Part shown: piece by piece, positions 1 through 9,400 of the stretch
Numbering within the stretch: the stretch's first letter is position 1
Layout of the letters: each line of letters opens with the position of its first letter
Position numbers and translations under genes: made by a program
Assembly (NCBI GenBank): GCA_020632715.1
Contig: JACKFA010000004.1
Coordinates: 496,001 to 560,000, forward strand
Source: Deltaproteobacteria bacterium
GTDB lineage: Bacteria; Myxococcota_A; UBA9042; PHBI01
Length of the DNA stretch: 64,000 nt
Direction of reading: 5' to 3'
The notes under the pieces: generated by a model
Told to the model about the DNA's origin: nothing
The model's database searches: none
The model's input: the letters and a program-made list of their open reading frames with translations, nothing else

Positions 1-336
1 GCGCTGCTGCAGCGTGAGCAGGTTCTGCTCGGAGAGCTTCACGAGGCCCTTCATCGCGGTGATGGCCTCGTTGCGCGCGGTCGTCGCGGCGACGTCGCCC
101 GCGGCGATGGACTCCTCGAGGAGCTTGAAGCTCTCGGCGAGCTGCTTCTCCATACGGCGGACGAGCCCCGACCCGCGCTCCGACATCTCGTCGATGGAGA
201 GCGAGGCGAGGTCCTCGTCGCCGCCGGGCGTCGCGAGAGGATCGTCCCCCTTGGGCTCGGCGGCCATCAGCATCGACGTCGACAGAGCGACGACGGAGAT
301 GGCGGCGAGCGTGATGAGTAGTCTGTTCTTCCTCAC
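1..336 (-). CDS. Small secreted protein, partial (C-terminus outside window)
   Basis: The frame stays open from a GTG at 336 to the window edge (112 codons), so the C-terminus is missing. It begins with a basic VRKNR head, then a hydrophobic stretch and an AAE-type signal peptidase I site near residue 25, so the product should be exported. The mature part is acidic at first (DDPLATPGGDEDL) and then helical with heptad-like spacing, probably a coiled coil. I do not recognise the family. It lies downstream of the TonB-like gene on the same strand but has its own promoter (385-413) and is separated from that gene by a hairpin. This suggests an accessory envelope protein of the same locus. The GTG start is chosen because it directly precedes the signal peptide; the Shine-Dalgarno (SD) sequence is weak. 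Confidence 0.6.
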   Translation of the reverse strand, partial: MRKNRLLITLAAISVVALSTSMLMAAEPKGDDPLATPGGDEDLASLSIDEMSERGSGLVRRMEKQLAESFKLLEESIAAGDVAATTARNEAITAMKGLVKLSEQNLLTLQQR

Positions 337-384
337 GTTTTCTACTACCGCGCTGGGGTTGACGACCCGCAGCAGCGGGCTCCG

Positions 385-413
385 ATCATGGTATCGAGCA
401 ATGGGCGTGTCAA
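385..413 (-). promoter_or_regulatory. Sigma70-type promoter for the small secreted protein
   Basis: Read on the minus strand, a perfect -35 box TTGACA (413-408) is followed after exactly 17 nt by CATGAT (390-385), which matches TATAAT at four of six positions. Transcription would start near 378, giving an untranslated leader of about 40 nt before the GTG at 336. The leader contains a short CCCGC/GCGGG stem at 367-380. Confidence 0.6.
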
Positions 414-449
414 CATAAGCCGACCCGGCGCGCCCGCTCATTACCTCGA

Positions 450-467
450 CTCGACGCGCGCGTCGAG
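450..467. other. 18-bp perfect palindrome in the 337-742 intergenic gap
   Basis: CTCGACGCGCGCGTCGAG is its own reverse complement. It lies about 35 bp upstream of the -35 box at 408-413, so it could be a regulator site or simply a GC-rich hairpin. Apart from this, the promoter and the hairpin at 695-716, I see nothing coding in the 405-bp gap 337-742. Confidence 0.35.
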
Positions 468-694
468 CGGCGGGCAGGGACGCCTCGTGGGTAGTTGTCA
501 GTCACGGCAGGATTGATCGCCGACGCGAAAAAAACTGGGGGCCCGGCGGTCCGCGCGACGTGCGGGCGCCGTCGACGGCCGCGCGGAGCCCCGACGACGC
601 CACAACGCGCCGACGGCGGAGGCCATGCCGACCCACCAGGTGTTCGGAGGCTTACGACGCCGCGGCGGACGGCGTGCCGGGCCTGAGACGACGA

Positions 695-716
695 ACGCGG
701 CGCCGAGGCGCCGCGT
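695..716 (-). terminator. GC-rich hairpin after the TonB-like gene
   Basis: ACGCGGCGCC and GGCGCCGCGT form a perfect 10-bp stem around a 2-nt loop, 26 bp beyond the stop codon of the gene ending at 743. There is no clear U-tract, so it may be a weak terminator or a 3'-end stabiliser. It separates the operon from the independently promoted small gene. Confidence 0.5.
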
Positions 717-742
717 CCATGTCGCGATGACCCAGTCCCCGC

Positions 743-2194
743 CTACTTCGTGTCGAGGAGGAACGGGTAGGAGAAGGTCACCGAGCCGCCCGACGGCGGG
801 TCGAAACGCCAGCCGCGGACCTTGTCGATGATGCAGCTCGCGATCTCCGAGTTGCCCGTCGTGTTGCCCGACGCGCTGATGTCGGTGATGCGCCCGGCCG
901 AGCCGATGGTGAACCGGATGGTCACCTTGCCGCGGAGGTTCGGGTTCCCCTTGAGCGCCTTCTCGTAGCAGTACTTGATGGCGCCCTTCCGGCGCGAGAA
1001 CACCCGCGCGACCGCGCTCTTGTCGATCTGCCCGGTGCCCGTCTGGCCGGTGACGGCGCCGCCGCCGACGTTCGCGCGCACCTTGATCTCGCCGCGCTCG
1101 TCCTTGGAGTCGGTCTTCACGGCCTGCGTCGCGATGTGCTCACCGCCCGCCTCGGCCTTCGACAGCGACTTGTAGCGGTCGCCCTCGCCGGTCGCCGCCG
1201 AGGGCCCCCCGACGAACGTCGAGCTCCCGTCGGTCGCCTCGGTGACGCCGCCCGGGAGGTCGAACGCCTTGTCGAGGTTCGCGGCGTGGACGCCGTTGTT
1301 GAGCGTGTTGAGCGCGCCCGGCCCACCGTCGCCGCTGTCCGAGCCGAGGACGTGCAGGAACGTGCTCGTGCGGACCTTCGCGGTCAGCTTCTCGCGGTTC
1401 GCCGCGCGCTCGGCCGCCGTCATCGGCTTCTTCTCGGTGTTGGCCGTCTTGGTGGGCGTCTTCTGCTTCGGCGGCTCCGGCTTGATGTCCGGGACCTCCG
1501 TCGGCTCCTCCGTCTTCTCCTCGGTCTTCGCCTCCTCCGGCTTCTCCTCCTCGGGGGGCTTCTCCTCCTCCTTCTTCTCGCGCTCGAGCCGCACCTCGGC
1601 CTTCAGCTGGTCGTAGATGCGATCACCCTGGTGGTCGTACTGCCGCGCCATGTACTGGCCGGTCTCCTTCCACCAGTAGTCGAGCCCGGCGCCGGAGCCG
1701 CCGAGGACGAGGAAGCTCGTCATGAGGATGTAGACGAGGGGCCACTCGAGCTGCGAGGCGATCCCGCCGCGCGCGGCGGCCGGCAGCTGCGGCCGCGGCA
1801 TGACCGGCGGCGCGTCGACGAACTGGAAGAGCAGCATGACGTTGCCGAACGTCACCTTGCCCTTCTCGGTGGCCGTGAGCGGCAGGACGTACTTGCTGCC
1901 CTTCTTCGTGACGCGCTTGCTCTGGACGAGCTCCGCGAGGCTCATCGGCTCTTCGCCGCCGATGTCGACGCGGCCTTCCATGCCGCGCTCGAAGACGAGC
2001 GCGTAGGTCCCGTTGGTCTTCGCCTCGAAGAGGGTGAACGACTTCGGCAGCGCCGGGTTCGGGACGGCGAAGGTGTTCTTCGGCGACTGGCCGATGGACA
2101 CGTCGCCGTGCTTCCTCAGCAGGCGTTCCTCCACGAACTGTCGGTCTTGGGCGATACCGACGCGGAGGAGCTTTTGCTTTTCTTCTTTCGCCAT
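743..2194 (-). CDS. TonB/GltG-GltJ-like protein with AgmX/PglI C-terminal domain
   Basis: This 483-residue inner-membrane protein has four parts. Residues about 8-128 form an FHA-like beta-rich cytoplasmic domain. A single membrane segment lies at about 153-170. Residues about 195-260 are Lys/Glu/Pro-rich and TonB-like, long enough to span the periplasm. The C-terminal domain (388-483) has the AgmX/PglI pattern, with Cys409 and Cys454, a GRITD turn and a W-R-F-P motif before the end. In myxobacterial gliding (GltG, GltJ) such proteins couple an AglRQS/TolQR-type motor to periplasmic and outer-membrane TPR partners. It follows two ExbD genes and a TolQ gene on the same strand, which supports that role. 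A GAGG SD sequence lies 9 nt before the ATG. The functional assignment rests on architecture and context; the actual load moved is unknown. Confidence 0.75.
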   Translation of the reverse strand: MAKEEKQKLLRVGIAQDRQFVEERLLRKHGDVSIGQSPKNTFAVPNPALPKSFTLFEAKTNGTYALVFERGMEGRVDIGGEEPMSLAELVQSKRVTKKGSKYVLPLTATEKGKVTFGNVMLLFQFVDAPPVMPRPQLPAAARGGIASQLEWPLVYILMTSFLVLGGSGAGLDYWWKETGQYMARQYDHQGDRIYDQLKAEVRLEREKKEEEKPPEEEKPEEAKTEEKTEEPTEVPDIKPEPPKQKTPTKTANTEKKPMTAAERAANREKLTAKVRTSTFLHVLGSDSGDGGPGALNTLNNGVHAANLDKAFDLPGGVTEATDGSSTFVGGPSAATGEGDRYKSLSKAEAGGEHIATQAVKTDSKDERGEIKVRANVGGGAVTGQTGTGQIDKSAVARVFSRRKGAIKYCYEKALKGNPNLRGKVTIRFTIGSAGRITDISASGNTTGNSEIASCIIDKVRGWRFDPPSGGSVTFSYPFLLDTK

Positions 2195-2413
2195 CAGGCA
2201 ACCTCAGCCGGGCTCCAGAGCCGTGGGCGTTACGACCGCGAGAGAGTCATCGTCTCTTCAGCCGGATTGCTTAAACCCGATATTCTCACCACCGTGGGGG
2301 CACCCGGAAAGTTCTCGGGGCCCCTTTTCTCGAAACCGCTGAGCGACCAGGGATTCGGTGCGACACGATGGTGCAGCGGGCCGGTCGATGGCTGCACCCG
2401 AGAGAGAAGGTGC

Positions 2414-3058
2414 TCAGCGAATGGAGTTCCTCATGATCGCGAAGCGGAGCTGGTCGATGCCGGCGTTGCCCGCGGTGTGCACCACCTCCGCGATGATGCG
2501 GTAGGGGATGTCCTTGTCGCAAATGATCGTCGTGATGGCCTTGAACTCGCCCTCACGGTTGAAGTCTGCGTGGGTGTCGCGCGACACCTTCAGCTCCTCG
2601 GTGAGCTTCTTGAGGAGCTTCGGCACGAGGAAGGCGGACTCGGAGCTGTCCTCCTTCCACGCCTTGTCGATGAAGTAGCGGTTGTTGTCCTTGCCGTAGT
2701 CCTCGTCCGTGCGGCACTGCCGGCCACCGGCCGTGGTGCACGTGACGGGGACCGTGTCCTCCTCGTCCACCACGATGGCGCGCTTCGTGACGAGGATGGC
2801 GATCGAGTCCTGCGGGTCGCGATCGACCGTCGACTCGGCGAGCTGCATGTACTGGTTCTGCTTCACGTTCCACGGATCGCTCGTGATGGACACGAGGAGG
2901 AACGTGAGGAGGATCGTCATGATGTCCATGAGCGAGTTGATGTTGAGCGCGCCCTCCATGCCCATCTCGCGGGCAGAAGCACGCTCCTTCTTGGTGTAGG
3001 GGATCGGCTCGTCGCCACCCTCACCCGTCGGCCTCGGCTGTCGTCCAGTGTGTGCCAT
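2414..3058 (-). CDS. ExbD/TolR-type motor subunit (second copy, Asp retained)
   Basis: This 214-residue bitopic protein has a soluble N-terminal tail, one transmembrane helix (about 40-60) and a periplasmic domain. The helix carries Asp45 in the context SLMDIMTILL, matching the ion-coupling Asp of ExbD/TolR. The periplasmic part contains an uncommon Cys-containing insertion (CTTAGGRQC) and ends in the usual TolR-like fold with an ICDKDIPY stretch. It pairs with the TolQ homologue at 3891-4544 and the other ExbD at 3137-3811. A GAGGA SD sits 7 nt before the ATG. It resembles AglQ/AglS of the myxobacterial motor; a Tol-Pal role is less likely because no TolB or Pal gene is adjacent. Confidence 0.82.
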   Translation of the reverse strand: MAHTGRQPRPTGEGGDEPIPYTKKERASAREMGMEGALNINSLMDIMTILLTFLLVSITSDPWNVKQNQYMQLAESTVDRDPQDSIAILVTKRAIVVDEEDTVPVTCTTAGGRQCRTDEDYGKDNNRYFIDKAWKEDSSESAFLVPKLLKKLTEELKVSRDTHADFNREGEFKAITTIICDKDIPYRIIAEVVHTAGNAGIDQLRFAIMRNSIR

Positions 3059-3136
3059 CTCGCTTCCTCGACTGCAGATGACGCGGCGCGGGGTCAGACC
3101 TTACGCGGCGCGTGCGAAAGACTTGAGCGTTCGAAC

Positions 3137-3811
3137 CTACTCGGCCACCACGAACACGACGCGAGGGAACATCTCCTTCGGCTCGACGTCGTCCGCGGTG
3201 AGCTCGGCGTCCCCGTTGCAGTCCTGCTTGCAGGGGACCATCTCGGGCTTCGCGTGCGAGTAGTCGAGGAGCCGGCGCTCCCCCTGGAAGGGGCCGCCGA
3301 CGAGCTTGACGCGCGCGGCGTCGATCGTGCGGGCCACCACGTGCCACGGGATGTCCATCTCCGCGGCGATGTTGATGGTGCTCTCCTTGTCGAACTTCGC
3401 CTTCAGCTCCTCGAGCCGGTCGTAGAGCGTGGCGTAGTCGTACTCCTCGCCCTGCATCTCCGTCGTGGCGCCCGACGCGTCCGTGCCCTCGTGGAGGATC
3501 ACGTCCTTCGAGATGGGCGCGAACATCGTCGGCGGGAAGGCGCTCTGGTGCTCGTCCTGGAGCTTGATGGCGAACCCGGTCTTCGAGATGAGGACCGTGA
3601 GGTTCAGCGGCTTCTCCTTGTCGTCCCCGCTCTTGGTCGTGCCCGACCCGAGCTTCGGCGCGGCCACGGCCTGCACCTTGACCTCGAAGAAGTTGAACAT
3701 CGCGAGGAGCATCGGGATCAAGATGACGAGCATCGACATGATGGGCGTCAGGTTGAGATCGTCGAACTTCTCGCTCTTGCGATGGCTCGCTTCAGACGGC
3801 TTCCGTGCCAT
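3137..3811 (-). CDS. ExbD/TolR-type subunit lacking the conserved membrane Asp
   Basis: This 224-residue protein has the ExbD layout, but its helix reads LTPIMSMLVILIPMLL. Aligned on the conserved Thr-Pro, Ser26 occupies the position of the proton-coupling Asp. The periplasmic domain (about 45-224) is TolR-like and contains a CKQDC pair near the C-terminus that could form a disulfide. It sits between the TolQ gene and the Asp-containing ExbD, so a heteromeric motor stator is plausible, with this copy structural and the other conducting ions. A GAGGGA SD precedes the ATG. Family assignment is firm; loss of ion coupling is inferred from one residue. Confidence 0.8.
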   Translation of the reverse strand: MARKPSEASHRKSEKFDDLNLTPIMSMLVILIPMLLAMFNFFEVKVQAVAAPKLGSGTTKSGDDKEKPLNLTVLISKTGFAIKLQDEHQSAFPPTMFAPISKDVILHEGTDASGATTEMQGEEYDYATLYDRLEELKAKFDKESTINIAAEMDIPWHVVARTIDAARVKLVGGPFQGERRLLDYSHAKPEMVPCKQDCNGDAELTADDVEPKEMFPRVVFVVAE

Positions 3812-3845
3812 GGGTCCCTCGTCCGGGGGGCTCTGTGAAGGGCAA

Positions 3846-3874
3846 AGGGCCGCCCCGTTTCGCGAGGCGGCCCT
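3846..3874 (-). other. Strong hairpin between the TolQ and first ExbD genes
   Basis: AGGGCCGCC pairs perfectly with GGCGGCCCT (9 bp, 11-nt loop), starting 16 nt after the TolQ stop and followed by UUUG. It may act as a partial terminator or as a 3'-end stabiliser that raises TolQ over ExbD. That would suit motors that need about five TolQ subunits per two TolR subunits. Confidence 0.5.
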
Positions 3875-3890
3875 CCGGGGTCAGCCGGGC

Positions 3891-4544
3891 TCAGGTGCGG
3901 TCGCCGCCGCCGCCCTTCGAGTGGGAGATGAGCAGGTTCTCGAGCTTGACCGAGTAGAGGTCGATCTCATCGACGATCTTCTTGGTCACACCTGACAGGA
4001 ACACGTGCGCCGCCATGGCGGGGATGGCCACGATGAGGCCGAACGCCGTGGTCACCATGGCCTTCGAGATGCCGTTACCGAGAGCCTTCTGGCGCTCACC
4101 AGCGGGGATCTTGTCGCTGGAGATGGCCTCGAAGGCCTCGATCATCCCGAGAATCGTGCCGAGGAGGCCGAGGAGCGTCGAGATGTTCGCGAGCGCCTGG
4201 AGGGCCGAGGTCCGCTTCTGGATGTGCGGGATGACCTCGAGCGTGGCCTCCTCGACGGCGTTCTGGATCTCCTCCGGCCCCTTGTTGACGCGGGTGAGAC
4301 CCGCCTTGATGACGCGCGCCAGAGCCGCGGACGGAGCCGCGTTGCAGAGCTTGATGGCCTTGTCGAAGCTGTTGGCCACCACGAACTTCTGGATCTGCGC
4401 CATGAAGGCGTTCGCGTTGATGTTGTACTTGAAGAACAGGAAGATGAAGCGCTCGATGATGATGCCCACAGCCAGGATGGACGTCGCCAGGATGAAGTAC
4501 ATCCAGACGCCGCCGTCGCTCATCGCCTTAGCAATCCCCTCCAT
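3891..4544 (-). CDS. TolQ/ExbB/MotA-family motor subunit (AglR-like)
   Basis: This 217-residue inner-membrane protein has three hydrophobic helices. The first (about 14-37) ends in IIIERF. The second is in a LLGLLGTILGMIEAF block, and the third in a TTAFGLIVAIPAMAAH block. These are the hallmarks of the TolQ/ExbB proton-channel family. The ATG at 4544 is preferred over an upstream ATG at 4643, because it has a GAGGAG SD eight nt away and gives the normal family length. It is the first of three motor genes and is followed by two ExbD genes. Linked TPR genes and an AgmX/PglI-domain protein favour an AglRQS/Nfs-like envelope motor over Tol-Pal or TonB. The 295-bp region upstream (4545-4839) shows no gene. 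Confidence 0.88.
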   Translation of the reverse strand: MEGIAKAMSDGGVWMYFILATSILAVGIIIERFIFLFFKYNINANAFMAQIQKFVVANSFDKAIKLCNAAPSAALARVIKAGLTRVNKGPEEIQNAVEEATLEVIPHIQKRTSALQALANISTLLGLLGTILGMIEAFEAISSDKIPAGERQKALGNGISKAMVTTAFGLIVAIPAMAAHVFLSGVTKKIVDEIDLYSVKLENLLISHSKGGGGDRT

Positions 4545-4839
4545 GGACTCTTCTCCTCGTCGGCTGTAATCCCTACTGGGTACAGATTGTTGGTAGCTCG
4601 CTCGAATCGTGATCGTCTGTCTTACCCACGGGGCCGATTCCATCGGGGAGATCGCGCGCCCAGCGGCTGAAACGCTTACCCGTCATTGCGACAACGGTCA
4701 AGCAGAGCGTGCGTCCCTTCGCAGGTGCGAATGAGGACTTGCTCCGCGCCACCTTCATGGCGGCGGATCGCGCTGATCGCGGGGCTCTCGCGAACGCGCA
4801 ACGGGACCGGGTGAGCGGGGTTCGGCATCGTGTCGTGGC

Positions 4840-5112
4840 TCAGAACGGGTTCTTCTTCGCGGACGTCACGATCCGCTGCACGAAGCTCCGCTCGAGCTTG
4901 ATCCCCTCGTAGTGGATGCGGCTGCGGCCGAGCACGTAGAAGACCTGCGGTTTCGCGACCTTGCCCTCGATGACCATCTCCTCGAGCTCGATCACCTTGG
5001 GCGGGCCCTTCCTCCCCGGGTCCGCCGCCAGCGCGGCGCCCCCCTCGAGGAGCGACCCGCAGAGCGACGCGAGCGCCGCCAGCGTGACCGTCATCGAGTG
5101 AATGGCTCTCAT
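4840..5112 (-). CDS. Small secreted protein of the envelope-machine operon
   Basis: This 90-residue product starts with a short basic segment and a hydrophobic core, and ends its signal peptide at an ALAAD site near residue 30. The mature part is only about 60 residues: a Lys/Pro-rich segment, an acidic ELEEMVIEGKVAKPQ segment, a VLGRSRI segment and a basic C-terminus ending NPF. No enzymatic motif is visible, and I do not recognise the family. It lies between the TPR genes and the TolQ gene on the same strand, so it is probably a periplasmic accessory of the machine. The SD GGAGG is close, 4 nt from the ATG. Confidence 0.6.
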   Translation of the reverse strand: MRAIHSMTVTLAALASLCGSLLEGGAALAADPGRKGPPKVIELEEMVIEGKVAKPQVFYVLGRSRIHYEGIKLERSFVQRIVTSAKKNPF

Positions 5113-5181
5113 CGTGCCTCCGGGACCGACCGCGGGGTCGGTCGCTGTAACCGCGCGCCCGAGCGCGCGTCGACCCGGGGA

Positions 5182-6493
5182 TCACCCCGCGTCCGGCTCC
5201 GTTGTCTCATCGCCAGCTGGTGGCGGAGTCTTAAGGTCCTGCTTGCGCTTTTCCTCCTCCTGCTTGTAGAGGAGCTGCGCCTCGCCGATGTACTTCTCGG
5301 CGTTCGGGTCCTGCTCGGCGCCCGCGCGGCCGCGCTTGTAGCCCTGGAACGCGTTGATGGCGTCCGTGAGCTGCCGCAGGCGGTCCTTCCCGGGGAGCGG
5401 GTTCTCGAGGTAGAGCACCCCGAGGTTGAACCAGGCCTCTGCGAGCTTCGCGTCGAGCGAGAGCGTCTTCTGCCAGGACTTCTCCGCCGCCTCGAACTGC
5501 CCGAGCCCTCGCTGGGCGCTGCCGAGATCGAGCCAGGCCTGCGCGAAGCTCGGCGCGGCGGCGACCGCGCGCATGAGGACCTCCTGCGAGGCCTCGAAGT
5601 TGCGCACCTGCGCGTAGACGACGCCGAGGCTGTTCAGGGCCTCGAGGTAGCCGGGCTCCGTCTGGATGGCCTCCTCGAGCAGGACGCGCGCCTGCACGAG
5701 CTTGCCTTCGCCCATGCGGATCCCGGCGAGGAGCGTCAGCGCCTCGGGGTCGCGCTCGATCTCGATGGCGCGCTGCAGCACGTACTCCGCGGTGATCGGG
5801 CGCTTCAGCCCCATGTACACGCGCGCGAGCAGCTTCATCGCCGGCACGCTCGTCTCGGCGAGCGTCAACACGCGCGTCACCGCCGCGCGCGCCTGCGTGT
5901 ACTGCCCGAGGAGGAGCTGCGCCTCGCCGTAGGCGAGCTGCACGCCGAGGTCGTCGCGGTAGGTGTTCGCGAGCTGCTGGAGCCGCGTGAGGCTCTGCGA
6001 GACCGTCCCCTGCTGCGCCTGCGCGCGGAGGAGGAGGTAGAGCGCGCCGACGTCCTTCGCGTCCTTCGCGAGCGCCTTGTTCGCCTCCTCGAGCGCCTTC
6101 GGGAGGTCGCCCTTCCGCATCGCGATGCGCCCGGCCTGGACGTGGACGTCCGCGTTCTGCGCGTCCGCTTCGAGCCCGAGCTGCACCTTCTGCTCGGCCG
6201 CGCCGAGGTCGCCCGAGGCGAGCGCGCGCCCGGCCTCCCACGCGAGGAGCCCCGCGCGGTCGAGCCCCTGCGGCGGCGTGCTCGACGAGGCCCGCGGCGG
6301 CCGGCTGTCCGGCGCGCGCGGGGGCGTGTCGACCCCGGGCTCGGACGGCTCCGGCTCGGCGTCGGCGGGCGGTCCCGCGGGCTCCGGCGCCGCGCCGGCG
6401 GGGGGGGCCCGCGGGCATCGGCTCCGCAGCGCGCGCGGTCGCGGCGGGCAGCGCCAGGAGGAAGAAGGCGAGGGCGGCGTGGCGGAGGCTCAC
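5182..6493 (-). CDS. Periplasmic TPR protein, frame interrupted in a C8 run
   Basis: A GTG at 6493 overlaps the stop of the upstream gene (GTGA) and opens a clear signal peptide with a hydrophobic core and an ATARAAEP cleavage site. About 30 codons later the frame is lost. The reading frame of the long TPR domain is one base off and joins at a homopolymer of eight C (6400-6407, G on the plus strand). With seven C the product would be continuous, about 436 residues: signal peptide, a Pro/Ala/Glu-rich linker, then seven or more TPR units with typical A-W-L-G-Y-A-P spacing and a Lys/Glu-rich, acidic tail. The cause may be an assembly error, a slippage-controlled switch or a true mutation. TPR-mediated scaffolding in the periplasm is the likely role. 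Confidence 0.6.
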
Positions 6494-9400
6494 TTCGCCT
6501 CCCCGGCCGACGTGTCCACGCGGTAGACCGGCTCGAAGGTCGGCGCCTTCTTGGTCTCCTTGTAGAGCGGGTAGTCCTGCGGCTTGTACTGGTTGATCGC
6601 CTCGAGCGCGAGCCGCGCCCAGTCGTTCGTGACCTTGAGCCGCCCGGACTCCTTCACCGTGCGCTCGAAGCGCTCGATGGCGACGTTCTCGTACTTGAGG
6701 CCCTCGTCCTCGATGGTCGTGTAGTAGATGTCGAGCTCCTCGTCGGAGAGCCCGCGCGGCACCGGCGCCTTGTAGAGGGTCTTCGCGAAGTCGCGGTAGA
6801 TGTCGCCGAGGCGGTAGAAGGCCGCGATGTTCCAGTCGAGCGACTTGTACGGGAGGACCTCGCCGTACGCGAGCTCGAGCTCCGTCAGGAGCTTCTGCTT
6901 GCGCGCGATCTCGACCGACATCTTCTTCTGGCTCATCCCCTCGGTGAGCTTGATGCGCTGGTACACGTCGAAGCGCCGCTCGACGAGGTCGAACTTCGCC
7001 TCCGCCGCCGCCGCGGCCGCCGCGCTCCCGGGCTGGAAGCCGCGCGCCTCGTACTCGCGGAGGACCTCCTTGTAGAAGTCCTCGGCGTCCTTCGGCTTCC
7101 GCTCGAGCATCGCGAGGTCGCCGAGCTTCAGGAGCGCCTCGAGGATGCGCGTCCCCATGCCCTGCGCGCTCGCGAACTTCTTCGTGAACGCGCGCAAGAC
7201 GCGCCGCTGATCGTTGCGCTGCTCGAGGTCGTCGTAGATCTGGGCGGCCGCGAAGAGCGCGTTCGCGCTGTCGGGGCGGCTCTCGAAGACCTCGGCGTAG
7301 CGCTCGTAGGTGCGCGCCGCCTGCGCGAGGTCGCCCGAGTACTCCTGGAGGCGCGCCGTCGTGAAGAGCGCGTAGGGCCGGTTCTGCTCGCTCGAGCCCT
7401 GCGTCCGCGCGAAGTACGTCTGGTACGTCGTGACGGCCTTCTCGAAGTTGAAGAAGAGCTTGTAGTTCTCAGCGAGCTCGAACAGCGAGTCGTTGTAGAA
7501 CGAGCTGTCCTTGAAGCGCGGGTCCGTCACGAGCTTCTCGAAGATGCGCGAGGCGGACTCGTAGTACTTGACCTCTTTGTAGGCCATCGCCGCGTTGTAG
7601 TAGGCCTTGTCGAGGAACTTCGCGTCGGGGTTCTGGTCCGCGAGGCGCTCGAACTCGCGCGCCGCCTCGAGGTGCTGCCCCGCGGCGAGCAGGCTCTCCG
7701 CGCGCTGGAACTGGGCGCCGAGCTTGAAGACCTTGATCTTCTTACGGATCTGCTCCGTCTGCTCCGGGTCGCCGAGCGCGAGGCGGTCCGCGATGTTCGC
7801 CCACTTCTCGAGGTTCGGGAGGTCGTTCTCGTCCCGATAGATGTTGAGGATGTTGGCCATCGCGTCGGCGGCGAGGTCGTCGTCCGGGAAGCAGGCGATG
7901 ACCTGCTTGAAGCGGTCGCGCGCGCTCTCGTTGTCGTGATAGCGCATCGACATCTCGGCGGCCTGGTAGGCGAACGCGACCTGCGGCTTCCGGCTCCCCT
8001 CGCGCTGGATGTCGCGCAGCACGTAGAAGTCGATGGCCTTCATCCAGTCGCGCACCTCCTGCGGGTACGGCTCGGCCGTGAACGCGCGGACCTCCGTGCT
8101 CTCGTCGCCCTCCTGGCCGCCCCCGGGGCTCCAGGGCTTGTTGGGATCGGCCTTGTCGGGGAGGCGACCGTCCGCGACGCCGTCCTTCAGGAGGCGCTCG
8201 TAGGACTTCACCGCCGACCACGCGGCCGGCTCGCGGAACTTCGCCTGGTTCAGGTCGCCCGCGACCTCGAAGTAGGTGGCCGCGGCCTGCGCGAACTGGT
8301 CGGAGTAGTAGAGCGTCTCGCCGAGGTAGAAGCGCATCTCGTACGACGACGGCTCCGTCGGGTACTTGAGGAGGTAGTCCTCGTAGGCGCGCGCGGCCTT
8401 CATGTAGTTGTCGGCGGCCTCGGCGAGGAGCTCGGGGCGCTCCTCGAGCTTGGCCTGCGTCTTGAGCTCCTGCGCGCGCTGATGGAGGAAGAGCGCGCGC
8501 CGCCGCATGGCCGACTCGACGGCCACGCTGGCGTCGTTCACCTGCTTCAGGTGGCCCTTGTTCTGGCGCGCCCACTCGCTCCCGGGGGCGAACATCTCGG
8601 CGAGCTTCTGACGCTCCCTCGTGGCGGCGTCGATGTCGCGCATGATGTCGTAGATCTTGATGATCTGCTGCTGGTAGGCGACCGCCTTCAGCGCCGTCGG
8701 GTCGCGGCGGATGAGCTCCCCGTAGACCTGGATCGCCTCCTCGTACTTCTTCTTGTCGTGGAGGTCGTAGAGCGACTCCGCGTACTTCGCGACGATGTCG
8801 TTCTCGGAGGGCGCCCCGTCGGAGAGATAGGCGAGCGCGCGCCCGACGCCCGAGTTGGGGTCGTCGAGGCCGTCGTTGTCCCAGTCGTCCTCGGCGAGGC
8901 TCTTCGCGAGGTAGTCGATGGCCTCCTCGCGGAGCGCGCTCGACGTGCCGTCCGCGCCCTGCTTGTCGTAGTAGGCGATGAGCTCCTTGAAGGTGCGGAT
9001 CGCGCGGTCGTAGTCGTAGATCTGGAAGTAGGTCCAGGCGAGCTTGTAGAGCGCCTTGTCGTAGAAGCGCGAGTCCGGGTAGGCGAGGGCCTTCTGGTAG
9101 ACCTCGGCGGCCTCGGCGAACTCGCCGTAGTCGAAGTGGCTCTCGCCGATGCGGAGGTAGACCTCGGGCGCGTACTCGCTCTTCGGGTAGCGCTCGACGA
9201 GGGCGAGCCAGGTCTTCCGGGCCTCGAGGTCGTCGCCCGACTCCTGCAGCACGTAGCCGAGGAGGTAGTGGACGGCGTCGGCGTAGCGGTAGCGCTCGCC
9301 GAAGCGCCCGAGGAGCTGGCGGTAGATCCGCACGCTGTCGCCGTAGTCGCGGGACGGCGGCTGCGGCTCGCTCGGGATCTTGCCGCGCTCGTAGAGGCTC

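Noticed and set aside
2195..2413. Separate promoter for the TonB-like gene
   Set aside because: The 219-bp gap has AT-rich pieces such as GAATATCGGG, but I could not find a pair of boxes with acceptable spacing.
1136..3838. A 900-codon plus-strand open frame opposite the ExbD and TonB-like genes
   Set aside because: Low-complexity Arg/Leu composition and complete overlap with genes having clear membrane helices and SD sites.
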